Below, one piece after another: positions 33,481-46,500 of a DNA stretch of 64,000 nucleotides (positions are counted from its first letter, which is position 1; every line of letters starts with the position of its first letter). Both the position numbers and the translations under genes were made by a program. Under the pieces are notes generated by a model that was given only the letters and a program-made list of their open reading frames with translations, did not search any database and was not told the origin of the DNA. The stretch comes from Anticarsia gemmatalis (Eukaryota > Arthropoda > Insecta > Lepidoptera > Erebidae): positions 5,332,001-5,396,000 of the forward strand of contig NC_134763.1 in assembly GCF_050436995.1 (NCBI RefSeq). The letters are read 5' to 3'.

Positions 33481-36400
33481 CGTCATCAGTGTCTGAGCTC
33501 GTTCGATGAGTCGGCGAGAAAAAGTACCGATTGTGCGCTTTCCCGACAATGCTTGCGCAGCATTTTCTCTCACAGGAAAATGTGTAATCGCTTTCTTATA
33601 TTCTCACATTAAGACAGCTGAAAGACATAGATTTTGTTAGATTTTTTTGCTATCTTAAACGATTCATTGCTTTTTAATTTGTACTCTTTCACCTTTAATA
33701 TAACGATGATCTGTGCATTGTTGATCTGTTGGTTATGCCACGCTATATTAAACTCTACTAGTGTAAACAGGTTGCAAACAATATCTGACGACTGACGATT
33801 ATGACTACATCATTAAGAATGAGTAATCAAAATGATAATTACTCATCGATTAGTTATTTATGCAGTTAATAGGTAATTGTGCCTTTATTTCGATAAAAAA
33901 ATCCTAAAAGATACGAATAAGATTTAGTATTAAAATCCCTTGCATATCTAGCTAGCATAACAATACACCTTAGTAGATATATAAGATGTTTTTTGTTCGC
34001 GCAATTTGTAATGTTAAGGCCATAGCCCACACGCTAAGACAGTCTACGTAACGAAGGCTACGGAAATATTAATCGGAAATTCACACGAGTCTGTTCCTCG
34101 CTTTAAGTCAGAATGTCATGTAGCTTTTGAAACAGAATGTGAGCAATTGAGAAGTGTTTTAAAACAATAGCCGTGAGTGATAAAACACGTCAGGCATGTG
34201 CTGCAGACGGCAATGAAAAATAACAAAGAACATTATGCTGTCGGCCGGTTACACCAATTAAATACTGGCTGCATAGAAAAATCTAGTTTTTGATCATGTG
34301 CAATAAAAAAGTATGGTCAATGGTCATCCTCAGTTGTTAACTTATCATGCTATGAAGTTTATCTAAACCTGTCATTTTTTTAGGTGTGAAAACGTAAAAG
34401 ACAGTCAGTGTTACTTTCCCTTTTATAATATTTGTTCCATCTGTTATTCTAACCAATACTTATCAGGGAATTGTCATACAGGCCTCAAGTTATTTAGATA
34501 ATATATGTCAAAATGCATTTTAGACCTAAGTGCCGTAAATTAGGTCTTACACGTGCGGAGGATTTTAAGAGATTGCACTTGTGATACCTATATTGTTGTT
34601 TTCAAAATGCATTATTTATTACGATACTGTATCGTAATAAATAATGCATTTTTGCGATTATTCTGCAAAACATGGATAACTCTAGTATTTTATTAAGTGA
34701 TATAATATTAGTACTCATCTTTATTTGGCAACAGGATTATAAACCTACATGCTATGAATTTGTGTTTGATAAATGAGTACCTACCTAATCATTTCAGAAA
34801 TTCAGTGGGCTGTCGTAGACCTTTTCATAATTCAAAGAGAGCAGAATTGGTATCAGTTGTGAACTATAACTGTGGAGTGCAACTCGCCCACATCTTCCTC
34901 TGCATGGTAAGTTCACAGAAAGGTTAAAGGGTTATTAAATGTCGACGTTCAATGGGTGCACCTACTATTCGGCACGTGTCAGAGTTCTGTATACGAAAGA
35001 TATATAAATGTTACTGTAAAAGCCCGAACTGTGGTAAACCCTAAGATTTTCCGGTAAAACCTAAGATTTACCAACTCTCAATGGGAAAAATACACGATGA
35101 CCAAAATATCTGCTACTGAACATGTTGTCATCAGCCGATTCACCACTTACATTAAACAAAATGCGCAAATTCGAAAGTACCATTTTTACGGATTATATGG
35201 GCAGATGCAATATAATTATCATAAGCGAACATCATTTAGAATTAAGCGCGTACGTGAAACGATTTGACCCTTTAATGTCTTTTTTCAAAATTTTGAAGAG
35301 AAAATGTTTCATCAGCGAGCGAGCAATCAAGCCGCTTTTACTTAATTGAATGGTTTGTACACTGGCAAACGGAAATGAGTGAGGAGAGGTAATCCTCTCG
35401 CATACCCCACCGGTAGGGTATTAACCGTATTTAGCCGCAGTTGAGCCTGCGGACCGGAATTGATATTTCAGTAATGACGTGGCATTACAGACAGATAAAC
35501 GACACCAGGAATAGCTTTTATCTTTATTTATTTGTAAAATTGGTGTCAGTTTCCGCAGCTTCATTTTACGCACATCTAAAATCATTATAAAATCCTAATT
35601 AACTGAATGTCCAACGATTTAATCAACTGCAATGTTTAAGACTTTACAGCTTCAGTTTCTCATGTAGGCCAATCTTATTTCGTTTATCTTAAAACGACGA
35701 TGCTTATAAAATATAACATTTTACAAAGGTCGACAAACGCTGAAGGGCGTTGACGAAAAAAGGACGTCGAAGATACAATGTAGATACCTACCTACATGTT
35801 CACGCTAAAAAGATGTTAGATTATCATTATTAAAATTTGTAAGCGTTACATATGAGAGACAAGTCACTAGATAATTAGTGACTGTATCTCAATCTTCAAC
35901 AAATTCACAGATTGTAGATAATTACTTCTATTTTAGAATGTTATAATAGTGATTTGAGTTGGTCATTCATTAAAATAGTGCACAATTCATCAAAAATAAC
36001 GGTACCAAAACCCATTTATCTCTTCTAGTATTTAAAGATAGCCGGATTGGCTACTATTGTGTAACAAACTAACTAGGTAGTTATCTCTTATAAAAAAGAA
36101 TAGGATGGTCTCAGAAAATGAATTTATAGGCATTTCTAAGACACAAGTATAATTAATTGATTTTACTGTCATTTTTGAAATTAGTTTTTTCCTTCTGTAG
36201 TCACCGAAGAGATTATCATTTATTTCTTCAATACCGATTACTGATGAAATTACTTATTATAACACAGTAGGAAAAAACTAAAATTAATTATTTTAGAAGG
36301 AAAATATTGTATTTTACCAGCTATTGGTACTATTCTTAGCTTATAGGATAATGTTGACAAAATACATTTAGTTTTGTATGCCTAATAATGGTTATACCTA

Positions 36401-37249
36401 CTGAAAATTATTTAAATATTGTAATTATAATTATTTTACCCGTTCTAAACTTGAGGGAAAAGCTTTTTAATTAATTTATAGGCATAATGTAATTGCCTCT
36501 GCCTATTAGATATTTATTTTAATTAGGTCTTACTTTTACAATTTGGTAGTTTTAAGAAATTTGTTTCAAAACTAGCTAATCACATATTTATATTAAATCT
36601 ATAAGCTGTCTCTAGCTAAATATGTTATCATCCATAAACATTATGCCTTGTTTGATAAGTAGCAATCACTATAGAAACTGCATTTAATAGTGATTAGAAT
36701 TAGAAAGTAATCATTTTCTCTTTGATCGAACAGCATTGAAAAGTAATTTAATTATTGCAAAAATACACCAATTAGCTGTGAAGGCTTGTATCATTAACAA
36801 AATATATTTTTAGTCATTTAAAAATACATTAGCTAGGTCCAGCTATAAAAAATCAACCTGGATCATCATAAATTTGGCCAACTAGAATAGATTTCTTTGA
36901 ATATTATGTGATATTATAAGTTTTTTAACCCAAGAAGACATGTTTTATCTGGCAACCTATACAAATAATGAGCGACAACTGATAATTTAACAAATGAGAA
37001 GTGTTCGCGTCACAGATATCCGCCCATGACATCATCAGACGAGTCAGCAGTAAACAGGGTCTTCTTAGTGTAGCGCATAAGAGAATGTCGCCACTACCGG
37101 CATAACAGTTTTTAATAAACAGTTAGCTCTTCAATTAGACCATTTTAAGGGTCAAACGGTTATCTTTCTAGGTGCTAAACAAATAAAGTCCTTATCGCCG
37201 TTTCAGACATTCAAAAGAATGAAAACAAAAAATAATTCAATGCACTTAC
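33481..37249. other. Distal part of SNAP-25 intron 1, no gene seen
   Basis: Apart from the palindrome at 34604-34652, this is AT-rich sequence without recognised repeats. An acceptor/donor-bounded + strand segment at 34798-34906 was considered as an exon and not accepted. Confidence 0.3.
34604..34652. repeat. Perfect 49-bp palindrome (24-bp arms, 1-nt centre)
   Basis: Left arm 34604-34627 starts AAAATGCATTATTTATTACG; right arm 34629-34652 is its exact reverse complement. The single central T at 34628 is the only unpaired base. It is AT-rich, with no target duplication seen. Confidence 0.9.
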
Positions 37250-37364
37250 CTGGAATTTTAAGTTAACTAGCACCTAAATTAAACAAAAAGCGCTCGAAGA
37301 CACTTAGCACACCCACTAGGCACCAAAATACAGCACAATGACGAAATGAAAAGGTTTTCGCACT
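37250..37364 (-). other. Snap25: Probable noncoding first exon of SNAP-25
   Basis: Ends in a textbook donor, AATTCCAG/GTAAGTGC (exon ends at 37250), and starts near an arthropod-type initiator, TCAGTG (A at 37364). It contains stops in all frames and no coding similarity. The first coding exon needs an upstream UTR exon, since its acceptor is one base before the ATG. Joining the two gives AG/G before ATG with A at -3. No better donor of this quality on this strand was noticed, but distance alone (20 kb) keeps this tentative. Confidence 0.45.
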
Positions 37365-37370
37365 GACAGC
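37360..37370 (-). promoter_or_regulatory. Candidate initiator of SNAP-25
   Basis: TGTCAGTGC fits the arthropod initiator TCAGT. No TATA box is seen about 30 bp upstream. The preceding 80 bp are less AT-rich than the surroundings. A weak inference tied to the exon call. Confidence 0.3.
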
Positions 37371-38785
37371 TCGCTCGTTGCTGGTCGATCGACTCGGTGA
37401 GGTTAGCCACGAAATGCGCAATGCTTTGACTATGCGCAATGAACCCCGTTGCAAAATGTCATGCGCGATTATGAATAGAAACAATAAACAGCAATAATTA
37501 AATTCACCCTTAATCTGTACGAATAGATAATTTCAATACGGAATTTGACAAAAAATATAAATAAACATTTTCCTTGTGTTTATCGTATGAGCGCCATCTG
37601 TTGAGCAATAGTTTACATGAGGTTATTATTTTTCGAGTACAACAGCTGCTGTTTTGCGTGGCATCTTACATTCATTAAGTTAAAGCTATTGACCGCTAGA
37701 TGTCGTTACTTATTTACAGAAGAGTATTTATTTTCAATTTTCTTAATAACTAAAAAAATGAACATTATGTTATATTGCTAATAAAATGATGATTTCATGC
37801 TCTTCATATATAATAATATAATATATAATGGGGGATTAGGCCTGAAATATTAAGTCAAGACTTAAGCCTCGCTCTCTTACTAAGTAAATATTTTTTTTTA
37901 AAGCAAACTCTATGCTTTAAAAAGTATATTATATCTGCATGGGATTTAATTGTAATATTGCAATGAACGCTACCTATCTTTAAAATTATATTATATTATT
38001 ATAACAGAACTAGGTAGGTATTATAGGTACGAACATTTCAGATATTATTTTATTATTAGGAAAAACAGCTTAACAAGTAAGCAGTACAGCTTAAAGTCAA
38101 ACTAGAGCTTCTGAAAAATCTAGCTTATACCTAGATAACTTTCATAAGTTTCACTGTAGATAACCGCTTGTAACCAATTTTATTTATGGGGTTTATGAAT
38201 CACCGGGTTCACTGGTATAACAAGTATGTACGTAGATATTTATCTAAAATTTGGAAAAATCTTAGCCTGAAAATATTTTCTTTTTATTAAAAAATTATCT
38301 GTCACCATGGAGTCGGCGAGATAAACCTGATGCATACCTACTTACAATGTTATATTACAATTGAATTTTTAATTGTTTACCGGTACAATGTGCATAAATA
38401 TATCTCTAACATTATAAAGTAGGTAATCAAGGACATTACGCAAATCGTGCTTAAGCCTTAATTACTGACCAAGGCTGTAAATAGCGTAAACAATATATTA
38501 GGTACTTGCAGCTTAATTCAAATACCTTTATCGCACTCCATCGATCAAGCAAGCACAGGTGATTTAGGCAGATTATAAATTTTAAATCATTATCTGATTG
38601 ACGGCCGATTTACTTAATTGGGAAGCTTAATTTGTTTTCATTTGATCTACTGCCGTATTCCACAATTTTATAATCTTTTCAGTCCGCAATTGGACAGCGC
38701 GCGTGGCGGACTCGTGCACAGCACTTAAACTGATATGGGCTAAAATTCTCTCGTAGTAATTATTGAGTTCTACTTATATTCTGTA

Positions 38786-39056
38786 CTAGCTGACCCGCCC
38801 AACTTCGCTTGCGTCACATTAGAGAGAATGGGTCAACATTTTCCCCGTTTTTGTAACATTTTTTACTGGTACTCTGCTCCTATTAGTCGTAGCGTGTGAT
38901 GATATATAGCCTAAAACCTTTCTCAATAAATGGGCTATCTAATAATGAAAGAATTTTTCAAATCGGACCAGTAGTTCCTGAGATTAGCGCGTTCAAACAA
39001 ACAAACAAACTCTTCAGCTTTATAACATTAGAATAGATTAGAATAGATAGTATAGA
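38786..39056 (-). mobile_element. Non-autonomous Helitron, 271 bp
   Basis: CTAG end at 38786, hairpin sequence AACTTCGCTTGCG, TCTATAC start at 39056. The 5' end carries an extra duplicated GAATAGATT unit (39031-39048), a small private change. Confidence 0.85.
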
Positions 39057-40195
39057 TTTACCATGATTACCTGTTAGGTATTTTAATCATATTGCTCAAG
39101 TTAAGGGAATAGGCACCCCCATAGAACCCCTATTACTACTTCTAGTCTTTATTTCAATCTATAAGTATTCTTAGCCGTTTTGGTCATCTTGACGCAAAGC
39201 TTATAGGTGAGATGGGGGACGAATCCAATATTTAGAAAAATAACATTTTTTTAATATAAATTATGAAAGTTCAAGTTTGAGGGTCTCGTTTTCCATTTTC
39301 GTGATGAGCGTAAAAATATAATCATCGAATCTACTCGTATTTTGTAAACTTAAAATTACCTTGCGTTGTTTAGATTTCCACGATTTTCCTTGTATACCTA
39401 TTTACTGCGGTTTTACCCAGGTTGCTTATTAGAGTATGTAATCATTTTTCCGTAGGAAGGTAAGTACCTACTAGTCTACGAGTATGTATGAATGAGGAAA
39501 GCGTATCCGGATATGTTAGATTATTTCGTTAAGGTTACTGTGTCAGATTTGTATCTAACTAAAGTAACATAATATGTAGGAAAAACTTATAAAACACATG
39601 ACGATGTTATTCCTTGTATATTTTTAGCCTTCGGTAACTTAACTTTGTGGCAGATCTATGGTCATCTACGGTTTTTTTTTATTTTAATTAAAAATCTTCT
39701 TTTCTGATTAATCCTATTTTTTTTTATAATACATACAGAAAAAGAGAAAAGATCTACACGCCTTGCAGGGGCAGAGAACTTAAGAACGCAAAATAAAGGT
39801 TTGTAGGGACCGTAGTTAACGATTTTAATGCTAAAGTTAATGCTAAACAAATATGCTTTTGCTTCATTCATACCCATACATCTTATTCAAGACTAGAAAT
39901 AATAAAAAAAATGCTAAAGTAATAAATAGTATTGTTATTTTTCTTTTCAGAGCAATGAAAGTACATAATAAAGATGGAGATTTCCCTCGTCACTAAAATC
40001 AAAAGATCCCCGCGTCAGCTGCTGCCTACGGGTTAAAGAAAAACTCATATAAAATATTGTAGCTACGTTACTTCTTTTAGCTAACATCTTAAAGTCACCT
40101 TTACTGACGAAATGATTATAAGTTTAGCCTTACGACTACTTACGAGTACTTGACTAACTATGTTTAGAACTTTTTTCTTACGTCAATATCATAAA

Positions 40196-40451
40196 CTAGC
40201 TGACCCGCGCAACTTCGCTTGCGTCACATAAGAGAATCATAATTTTCCCCGTTTTTGTAACATTTTTCACTGGTACTCTGCTCCTATTGGTCGTAGCGTG
40301 ATGATATATAGCCTATAGCCTTCCTCAATAAATGGGCTATCTAACGCTGAAATAATTTTTCAAATCGGACCAGTAGTTCCTGAGATTAGCGCGTTCAAAC
40401 AAACAAACAAACAAACAAACAAACTCTTCAGCTTTATAATATTAGTATAGA
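40196..40451 (-). mobile_element. Non-autonomous Helitron, 256 bp
   Basis: Complete: CTAG at 40196-40199, GCGCAACTTCGCTTGCGTCA hairpin region, (TTTG)n run, and TCTATACTAATATTATAAAG start at 40451. Confidence 0.88.
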
Positions 40452-40559
40452 TAACCTCCAAGTACACATCGGGTAAAACCAGAAAGGATCAGTTTGATCC
40501 AAGCAATTGACCTTCGGACAAACTTCTAAGAATAATAAAAGAATAACACCTAAATCGTA

Positions 40560-40760
40560 AGTGCATATCACGGTTGACCGATAAGCGCTATCGTTGTTTT
40601 ACGTCACCGGTGTGAAGGTAACGGCCGTAACAGGCAAACTACCGTCGTTAGGTGCTAACGCCGCTATCGCTATCCGTTAATCATAATTGATCTCAGTGAA
40701 AGATATTGACGGAATAAGCCTGTCGTATCGATAACGTATCGGCATTGACTGACTTATCTT
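40560..40760 (+). repeat. Diverged repeat pair, copy 1
   Basis: Shares TAACGGCCGT, GTTAG..TAACG and CGCTATCCGTTAATC, in the same order, with 41935-42065. Both copies follow a Helitron in the same orientation. The family is unknown. Confidence 0.5.
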
Positions 40761-41595
40761 TACGACCACTTTCAAATGTTTAGGTTAAGTTAGATGTTAT
40801 GCAATGTTGGAGATATTTGTGTAATTGAATGCAGGTTAGCGGTTAAACTAGTTTTTAATTGGTGTAGGTCAAAAGGCCTCCTTGTTTTCATTTTCTAATT
40901 CTAGCTTTTGTACGTTATCCGTTACATTTTCAGTATACTTCAGTATTTTCCAGATCATATCTGAAAAAAGAACAGCCTTTTGAAAACATAACACATAATG
41001 ATTGGAGTTTTCCCCAGCATCCAAACCTAATAACTTTGTTTTCTTATACTTAGTACACTGTTAAAATAATATCTTTAGAACAGGTCTTAAAAAGATCTTT
41101 GAATCTCTGCAGGTGGGCTGCAAAGCTGGTAACTCAGAACAATAGTATCCAATAATTATATTAAGGTAATAACTAAATAGATAAGTACCTAGTACCTACT
41201 TACTGAACATACGTTTTTACACTAGTAGGTACCTAACTATAACGAGACTTTTCACAAAGATGATAGATCGCTACATAGATAACAGTCGTCAGGTAGGTAT
41301 ATCGATATCTCATAGAAAATCTTTCCAGGCCAGATGGTTGCTTCAGCCATATGCTTCTATCTATTTCCTCATATAATATCGCGTCACATCATCATGTTAA
41401 ATCAATTTGAATTCAATCTGATAGTATTTTCGAAAACAATTTCTAACTTATCAATAAAAATAAATCAAAACACGTTATAATAATATGATTAAACAAATCC
41501 GTTTTGGTTCCAGCCTATCATTGGACCTTTGATCGCCGGCCTTCGATTGTCTACCACTCAGTGACATGGATAATCTTTATAACATTTATAGAATA

Positions 41596-41847
41596 CTAGC
41601 TGACCCGTGCAACTTCCCTTGCGTCACATAAGAGAGCCATGATTTTCCCCGTTTTTGTAACATTTTTCACTGGTGCTCTGCTCCTATTGGTCGTAGCGTA
41701 ATGATATATAGCCTATAGCCTTCCTCGATAAATGGGCTATCTAACACTGAAATAATTTTTCAAATCGGACCAGTAGTTACTGAGATTAGCGCGTTCAAAC
41801 AAACAATCAAACAAACATAATCTTCAGCTTTATAATATTAGTATAGA
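41596..41847 (-). mobile_element. Non-autonomous Helitron, 252 bp
   Basis: Complete copy, closely similar to 40196-40451 (same AGAG-ATTTTCCCC block and TAACACTGAAATAA-like interior), so the two probably share a recent parent. Confidence 0.88.
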
Positions 41848-41934
41848 TAATAACAATATTGGCATCGTATCATTTTCTAACATCGTGATATGTTCAGCAG
41901 AATTGCGTAGTGCGATAACGTCAATCATAGTCCT

Positions 41935-42065
41935 TACATAAGCATGAAACTAACGGCCGTTAGCTCTTAACGATCTGTCGCTATCCGTTAATCGCAGTTT
42001 ATCTTGAAATAACAATTTCGTCGGTGAGCCCGTTGTATAGATATTGTGTTAGCGTGACAGCCTAT
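41935..42065 (+). repeat. Diverged repeat pair, copy 2
   Basis: Counterpart of 40560-40760: CTAACGGCCGTTAGCTCTTA, CGCTATCCGTTAATCGC and a related GTTGTATAGATATTG tail. Confidence 0.5.
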
Positions 42066-42580
42066 CTAAATGATATAGATTACACAGAAATAAATAACTC
42101 TGCACTCAATATTGATACCTAACGTAATGATTCGACTAATCCGTGAAAAGTGCGAAATTTTATGTTTACGCGTTCCAGTCACGTACTCCTCTTTTGTGTA
42201 AATTCATCCCTAATTTGAATGAAAAGCTTTTCAGCTAAAGTGAGGCAAATGTTGCGCTTGTCAACATTTTTCCTTTTATCTTTTGCGGCCGCTGAAAAGT
42301 CCGACTACGTTCACAGGGAGCGCTATTTATTTTTAAAAAGTAAAACATGTCTGGAAACTCAGCCAGTGTCTGTACCTCGTGGTAACGTTTTATTTTGGTC
42401 GACTATTTATGTTTACTTAGTTAGATGGCATTAGCATGTTTGAGATTACTTAACTAACCGAATTTGTTGGAATTAAACGTGTATGGTTGCTTGTATTAAA
42501 TTCTTTCATGACTCAATTGTTGTTTTATTTTACTATTTTCTTAAATTATCTTTATTTTTTTAACAATTTAACTTTCATTA

Positions 42581-42752
42581 TCCATACTTATATTATAAAT
42601 GCGAAAGTAACTCTGCATGTCTGTCTCTTAATCACGCCTAAACTACTGAACCAATTTGCATGAAATTTGATATGGAGATATTTCGATACCCGACAAAAAT
42701 TACGCATAATGGGAAAATTAAGGTGGCGGACGGAGTCGCGGGTAAAAGCTAG
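42581..42752 (+). mobile_element. Non-autonomous Helitron, 172-bp deletion derivative
   Basis: Starts TCCATACTTATATTATAAAT like the 448-1105 element and ends GTAAAAGCTAG. The interior is much shorter. Confidence 0.8.
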
Positions 42753-43261
42753 TTTATATACTACTTAGATACTTATATCTTTTAATTTTATCTCTCTGCA
42801 TGTCAGTTGTGCGTTGTCATTTATTTGTGCAAAATACGCACTTGTGATAAATGTTTTTATTATATTGCACTTCTTGTATAGCTTATCATTTTCCTAATCC
42901 GAATACGCACAAGATAAATACAATTTATGACAATAGCTAATTTCATAATTTTATTTAAGGCATTGTTACATTAAGATAGGCACAAGACCCAGATATAACA
43001 TTACAGCAGAGATTATAGAAGAATCGGTCTGAAGGTTAAAATTTGATAAAGAATGAAAGATCATCTAATTCGGACTAATCTTTTGATACCTTATTTATAA
43101 ATATTTTCAGATCCTCCATTTTGTAAGATAAAATTGATAATGGACCAGAAAATGCACAGTCATTTATTGTCCGTTTTTTCTTAAGTGCCTTTAGCGAATT
43201 TACAGAGGTATTTATGGTCAGATGTACTTACATAAAGAAGGATTCTTCTTCTTCTTATGGT

Positions 43262-43505
43262 ATGGTTAGTGGTCAACCTAGTGTCAATGTTTTTCTAGCC
43301 GCCCGAAGGCCTTTGACTTGGCTAAACGACTGTTATCTTTATTGACAACAACCAGGACCGACGTTTTTCGTGCCCTCCGAAGCACGGAGACGCCGTATTG
43401 AAATACCACTATGCGGTCACCCATCTATGGAATGACCGTGCCAAGGTTTGCTTAACCCACAGATCGTTTACCGACCGGTGAGCGCAACTAGCTACGGGCC
43501 ATAGA
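43262..43505 (+). repeat. Dispersed repeat copy 3 (most complete)
   Basis: Extends from TATGGTTAGTGGTCAACCTA to GCAACTAGCTACGGGCCATA, so it includes both the left part missing from copy 1 and the right part missing from copy 2. About 244 bp, no ORF. Confidence 0.75.
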
Positions 43506-43508
43506 GAG

Positions 43509-43565
43509 TTAAATCCTTCTTAGACATAGACATAGTCATAGATGTCTATTTCTAAGAAGGATTAA
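43509..43565. repeat. Imperfect inverted repeat next to dispersed repeat 3
   Basis: Arms AATCCTTCTTAGACATAGAC.. (43509-43532) and TGTCTATTTCTAAGAAGGAT.. (43543-43565) with two differences and a 10-nt loop. Confidence 0.65.
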
Positions 43566-46500
43566 CAATAAATAGGAAAACATAACAATTTGTGTAAAGT
43601 ACATAGGTATATTTTAACAATGAAATCTGACGAGACCTTTTATTTACCTACTGAACGGTAGGTAAGTAAAAGTAAGTAAGTATCTAAAAAAACAGTTCGA
43701 TAATGCACGTTCTTTATCTGTCTTCAAATTCATCATAAGCAGATCCCTCATAGGTATAGAATGTCGTCAATTTATGTAATACCATGATCAATACAGACTT
43801 CGTATTGAGTGAGTCAGACTGATTCATTCAATGTTTACTTACTTATTGATCCTCGCGGTGAAATGACAGAGTTCGTGACGAACTACTTGCAACGTCATTA
43901 AACGTTAACTGAAGGTATATTGTATATAATTGTGTATATTAAGTACAAGGTCGCAATGATTTGTTCTTAACCATTATGAAGATTGGTAAAACTGTGCTCA
44001 AAGACGAGACGCTTTAGAGGATACGAAAGGACATCAAATAATGAATATGAGCGACAAAAAGTTTTGGCAAAAACTAGTTTTTTATAAGTTCTGTATTTGT
44101 GTACGTATAAGTTTTTACTACTTTAGCATTAACATTTTTTTTAGTATTTTTCAAGAGGCTTTTTCGTTGATCAGTCTCATAAAACTAATACGTTAAATAA
44201 TACTTTCCGTTTGTCATAGTCAGGAGGTTAACCGATAACCAATCTAACTATACGATAAAATAAAAATAAAGTAAGCGATCCAGGATGTCAGACAAAGACC
44301 GACATTTGTTTTTTCTGCTATCGTAAATTCACGTCCGATCGATATGCCATCAATATTCCATTGATTTTCAATATGCGCAGTTAAAAATAATATCGTGGGG
44401 AGAACCATTCGCGTTTCACACGGTCAAGAAGGGAATTCCCATTGCGCCGTGTGACGTACTGCGATGCATCACAATGTGAGCACGTTCAAACAAATGCAGT
44501 TTTCAAGTCACGTACCTCAAGAATAGCGGATAAGTGTACCTTTATAATGAGCGAGATTGTTATGTGTACGTACAGATTTCACTGTTTGTTTATGAAAGTA
44601 GGCTTGTATTGGTACAAACGTAAATATTGTACATTTTCATATCTAACAGATGTCAGTTTTGAACAAGGTTTCAGCCGTATGGGACCGACATTTTGAGATT
44701 TCAATAATCTTATAAGCGCCCTTTATAAATCAGAGATATTTTGGCTACTGAATGGTGAAATAGTAATTTTGAAAAGAGTTCAATGCTTCGGAGAATACCT
44801 ATTGATTAATATCTGTCAAAACCTTTTCTTCTTTTTATAAACCACTTTTCCTATATACAGCACTATATGCATGTTCGTGACTGTAGGACATGAAAAACAA
44901 AACTGTTCATCAAACAGATTAATGTTTCTAGGCGTATTTCTTTTTAATGTATACTTTGTTATGTTTAATGAGCTTAACGTTACATTTCAGGCAAGGAAAC
45001 TGTTAACACATCCGAACTAATATAAACATGAAGAGATGGGGAAGAACATAAAGAAAATGACAACGTTTATCATGATCATGATTGATTTTCAGAGGAACAA
45101 ATATTTAAAAATAGCAAGATAAAAAAAAAGAAGAAAGGGAAAATTATTATGGATGGTACAAAATTTAATGTAGTGGTACAAACCCCCCAAATCGTATGAC
45201 ACACATATTCTCTTCAATGAAAATTGTTTACTCTTCAGCAAAAACGTAAATGTTGGAAAATACCTATTCAATATAGCGTATTACGCATACTTACTATACA
45301 ATATGCATACAACTGTTTTATTCTATACTTAAACGTATGCAAAGTAGTGGTCTTCAACTTCAGACAAACCGACTCGTACATAGCTTGCATTATTCATACT
45401 ACTTCAATTACTTTAAGTAAATTATGCCGACTTTAATCAAAATGGAAATGAGTTTGTAAATTCGTTACACTTTGCAAACTACTAAAAGTTGGGCTTGTAA
45501 TTTCGTGTTAAAGTTCAAGGTTCTAAAAATAGACGCTGTCTATCTAATAAGGTACGGGGTTAATGCGTGCATAAGTTTGTGCTTTTTGGGCTAATTTTTT
45601 CTTCATGGCAATGCTGTTTAAGATTTAATACAGCACGGGAGTGCAGTCGTTCGTACCTAACCGCTTTTCTATTGGTTCCAGCTAAGGGATTCCTGTAATC
45701 CTAGAAGAATTGAAAATTGAAGCAATTAATGAGGTTGTAATTAACCAGCTATTACGTAGGGTATATGCCACCGAGTCTTGAAAAAGGAACTGTGCATACC
45801 ATTTAACCAAGTGAGCAATGACATGCAACAAGCTTTGAATGACAACATTTTCAAGATTGGTTTGAGTCCTAAGATATAAGATAGAACTATGTTTGTGAGG
45901 GAACTGATGCCGGTTAATATCAAAGTTAATACTATATTGTAAAGTTCAAATATTTTGTGCAAAACAATTTAGCCGGACATTATACGTACTGCACATGTCG
46001 TGCCGAGATTACCAAACACTTTATAAACATTTTCCTGTTGTTATTACTTCAGTAGAAAGTTTTTCTAAAGCACCACTCGTGTGACTAGTTTACATCTTAT
46101 AAAGAGAAACTAGGAAATTCGTAGAAGAATCGACGTTATCGACAACACATACTGAGTAAATGTAGTTTTAGAGTTAATACTTTGTTTTTTTGGAACAGTC
46201 TACTTAAATTGTTGACTTAGGATATTCTGTGCAAATCATAACTGCTGAAAACATGCAACATTCAAACCAGATATAATTATATACCTACTGAAATACCTGG
46301 TACGAATCATCGAATCTCGTACAATAAAACTCTTTGTGTGACTCACATGAAACCGTGATTTGAAGAGTTCCCCGCAGCCCTAATACGTAATTTTAAAACA
46401 AACAACAACTAAAGTATGACAAAATATTCTTGTTTACATTTCCTATAAGTCACAGTTTTTCCGTGTCGTTTTTCATCAGATTTATGTTACGTCCAAGTGG

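Larger units (their letters stand above)
17286..37249 (-). other. SNAP-25 intron 1, about 20 kb
   Basis: Bounded by the acceptor at 17286-17287 and the proposed donor at 37249-37248. It contains the tryptophanase gene, a LINE reverse-transcriptase fragment, LINE/SINE tails, one Helitron with duplicated flanks, a 49-bp palindrome and a GC-rich block near 28.0 kb. Stretches 20947-24568, 25709-27899 and 28031-29536 hold nothing else I can name. Confidence 0.5.

Noticed and set aside
33253..33573. 106-codon minus-strand open frame
   Set aside because: Lies in a LINE/SINE 3' region; not a protein family.
34798..34906. Segment bounded by TTTCAG and ATG/GTAAGT on the + strand
   Set aside because: Good-looking splice ends, but the interior has stops, no recognised protein and no partner exons. 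Cannot be supported without transcripts.
40403..40425. (CAAA)n runs considered as CRISPR-like or microsatellite loci
   Set aside because: They are the internal short tandem run shared by all copies of this Helitron family.
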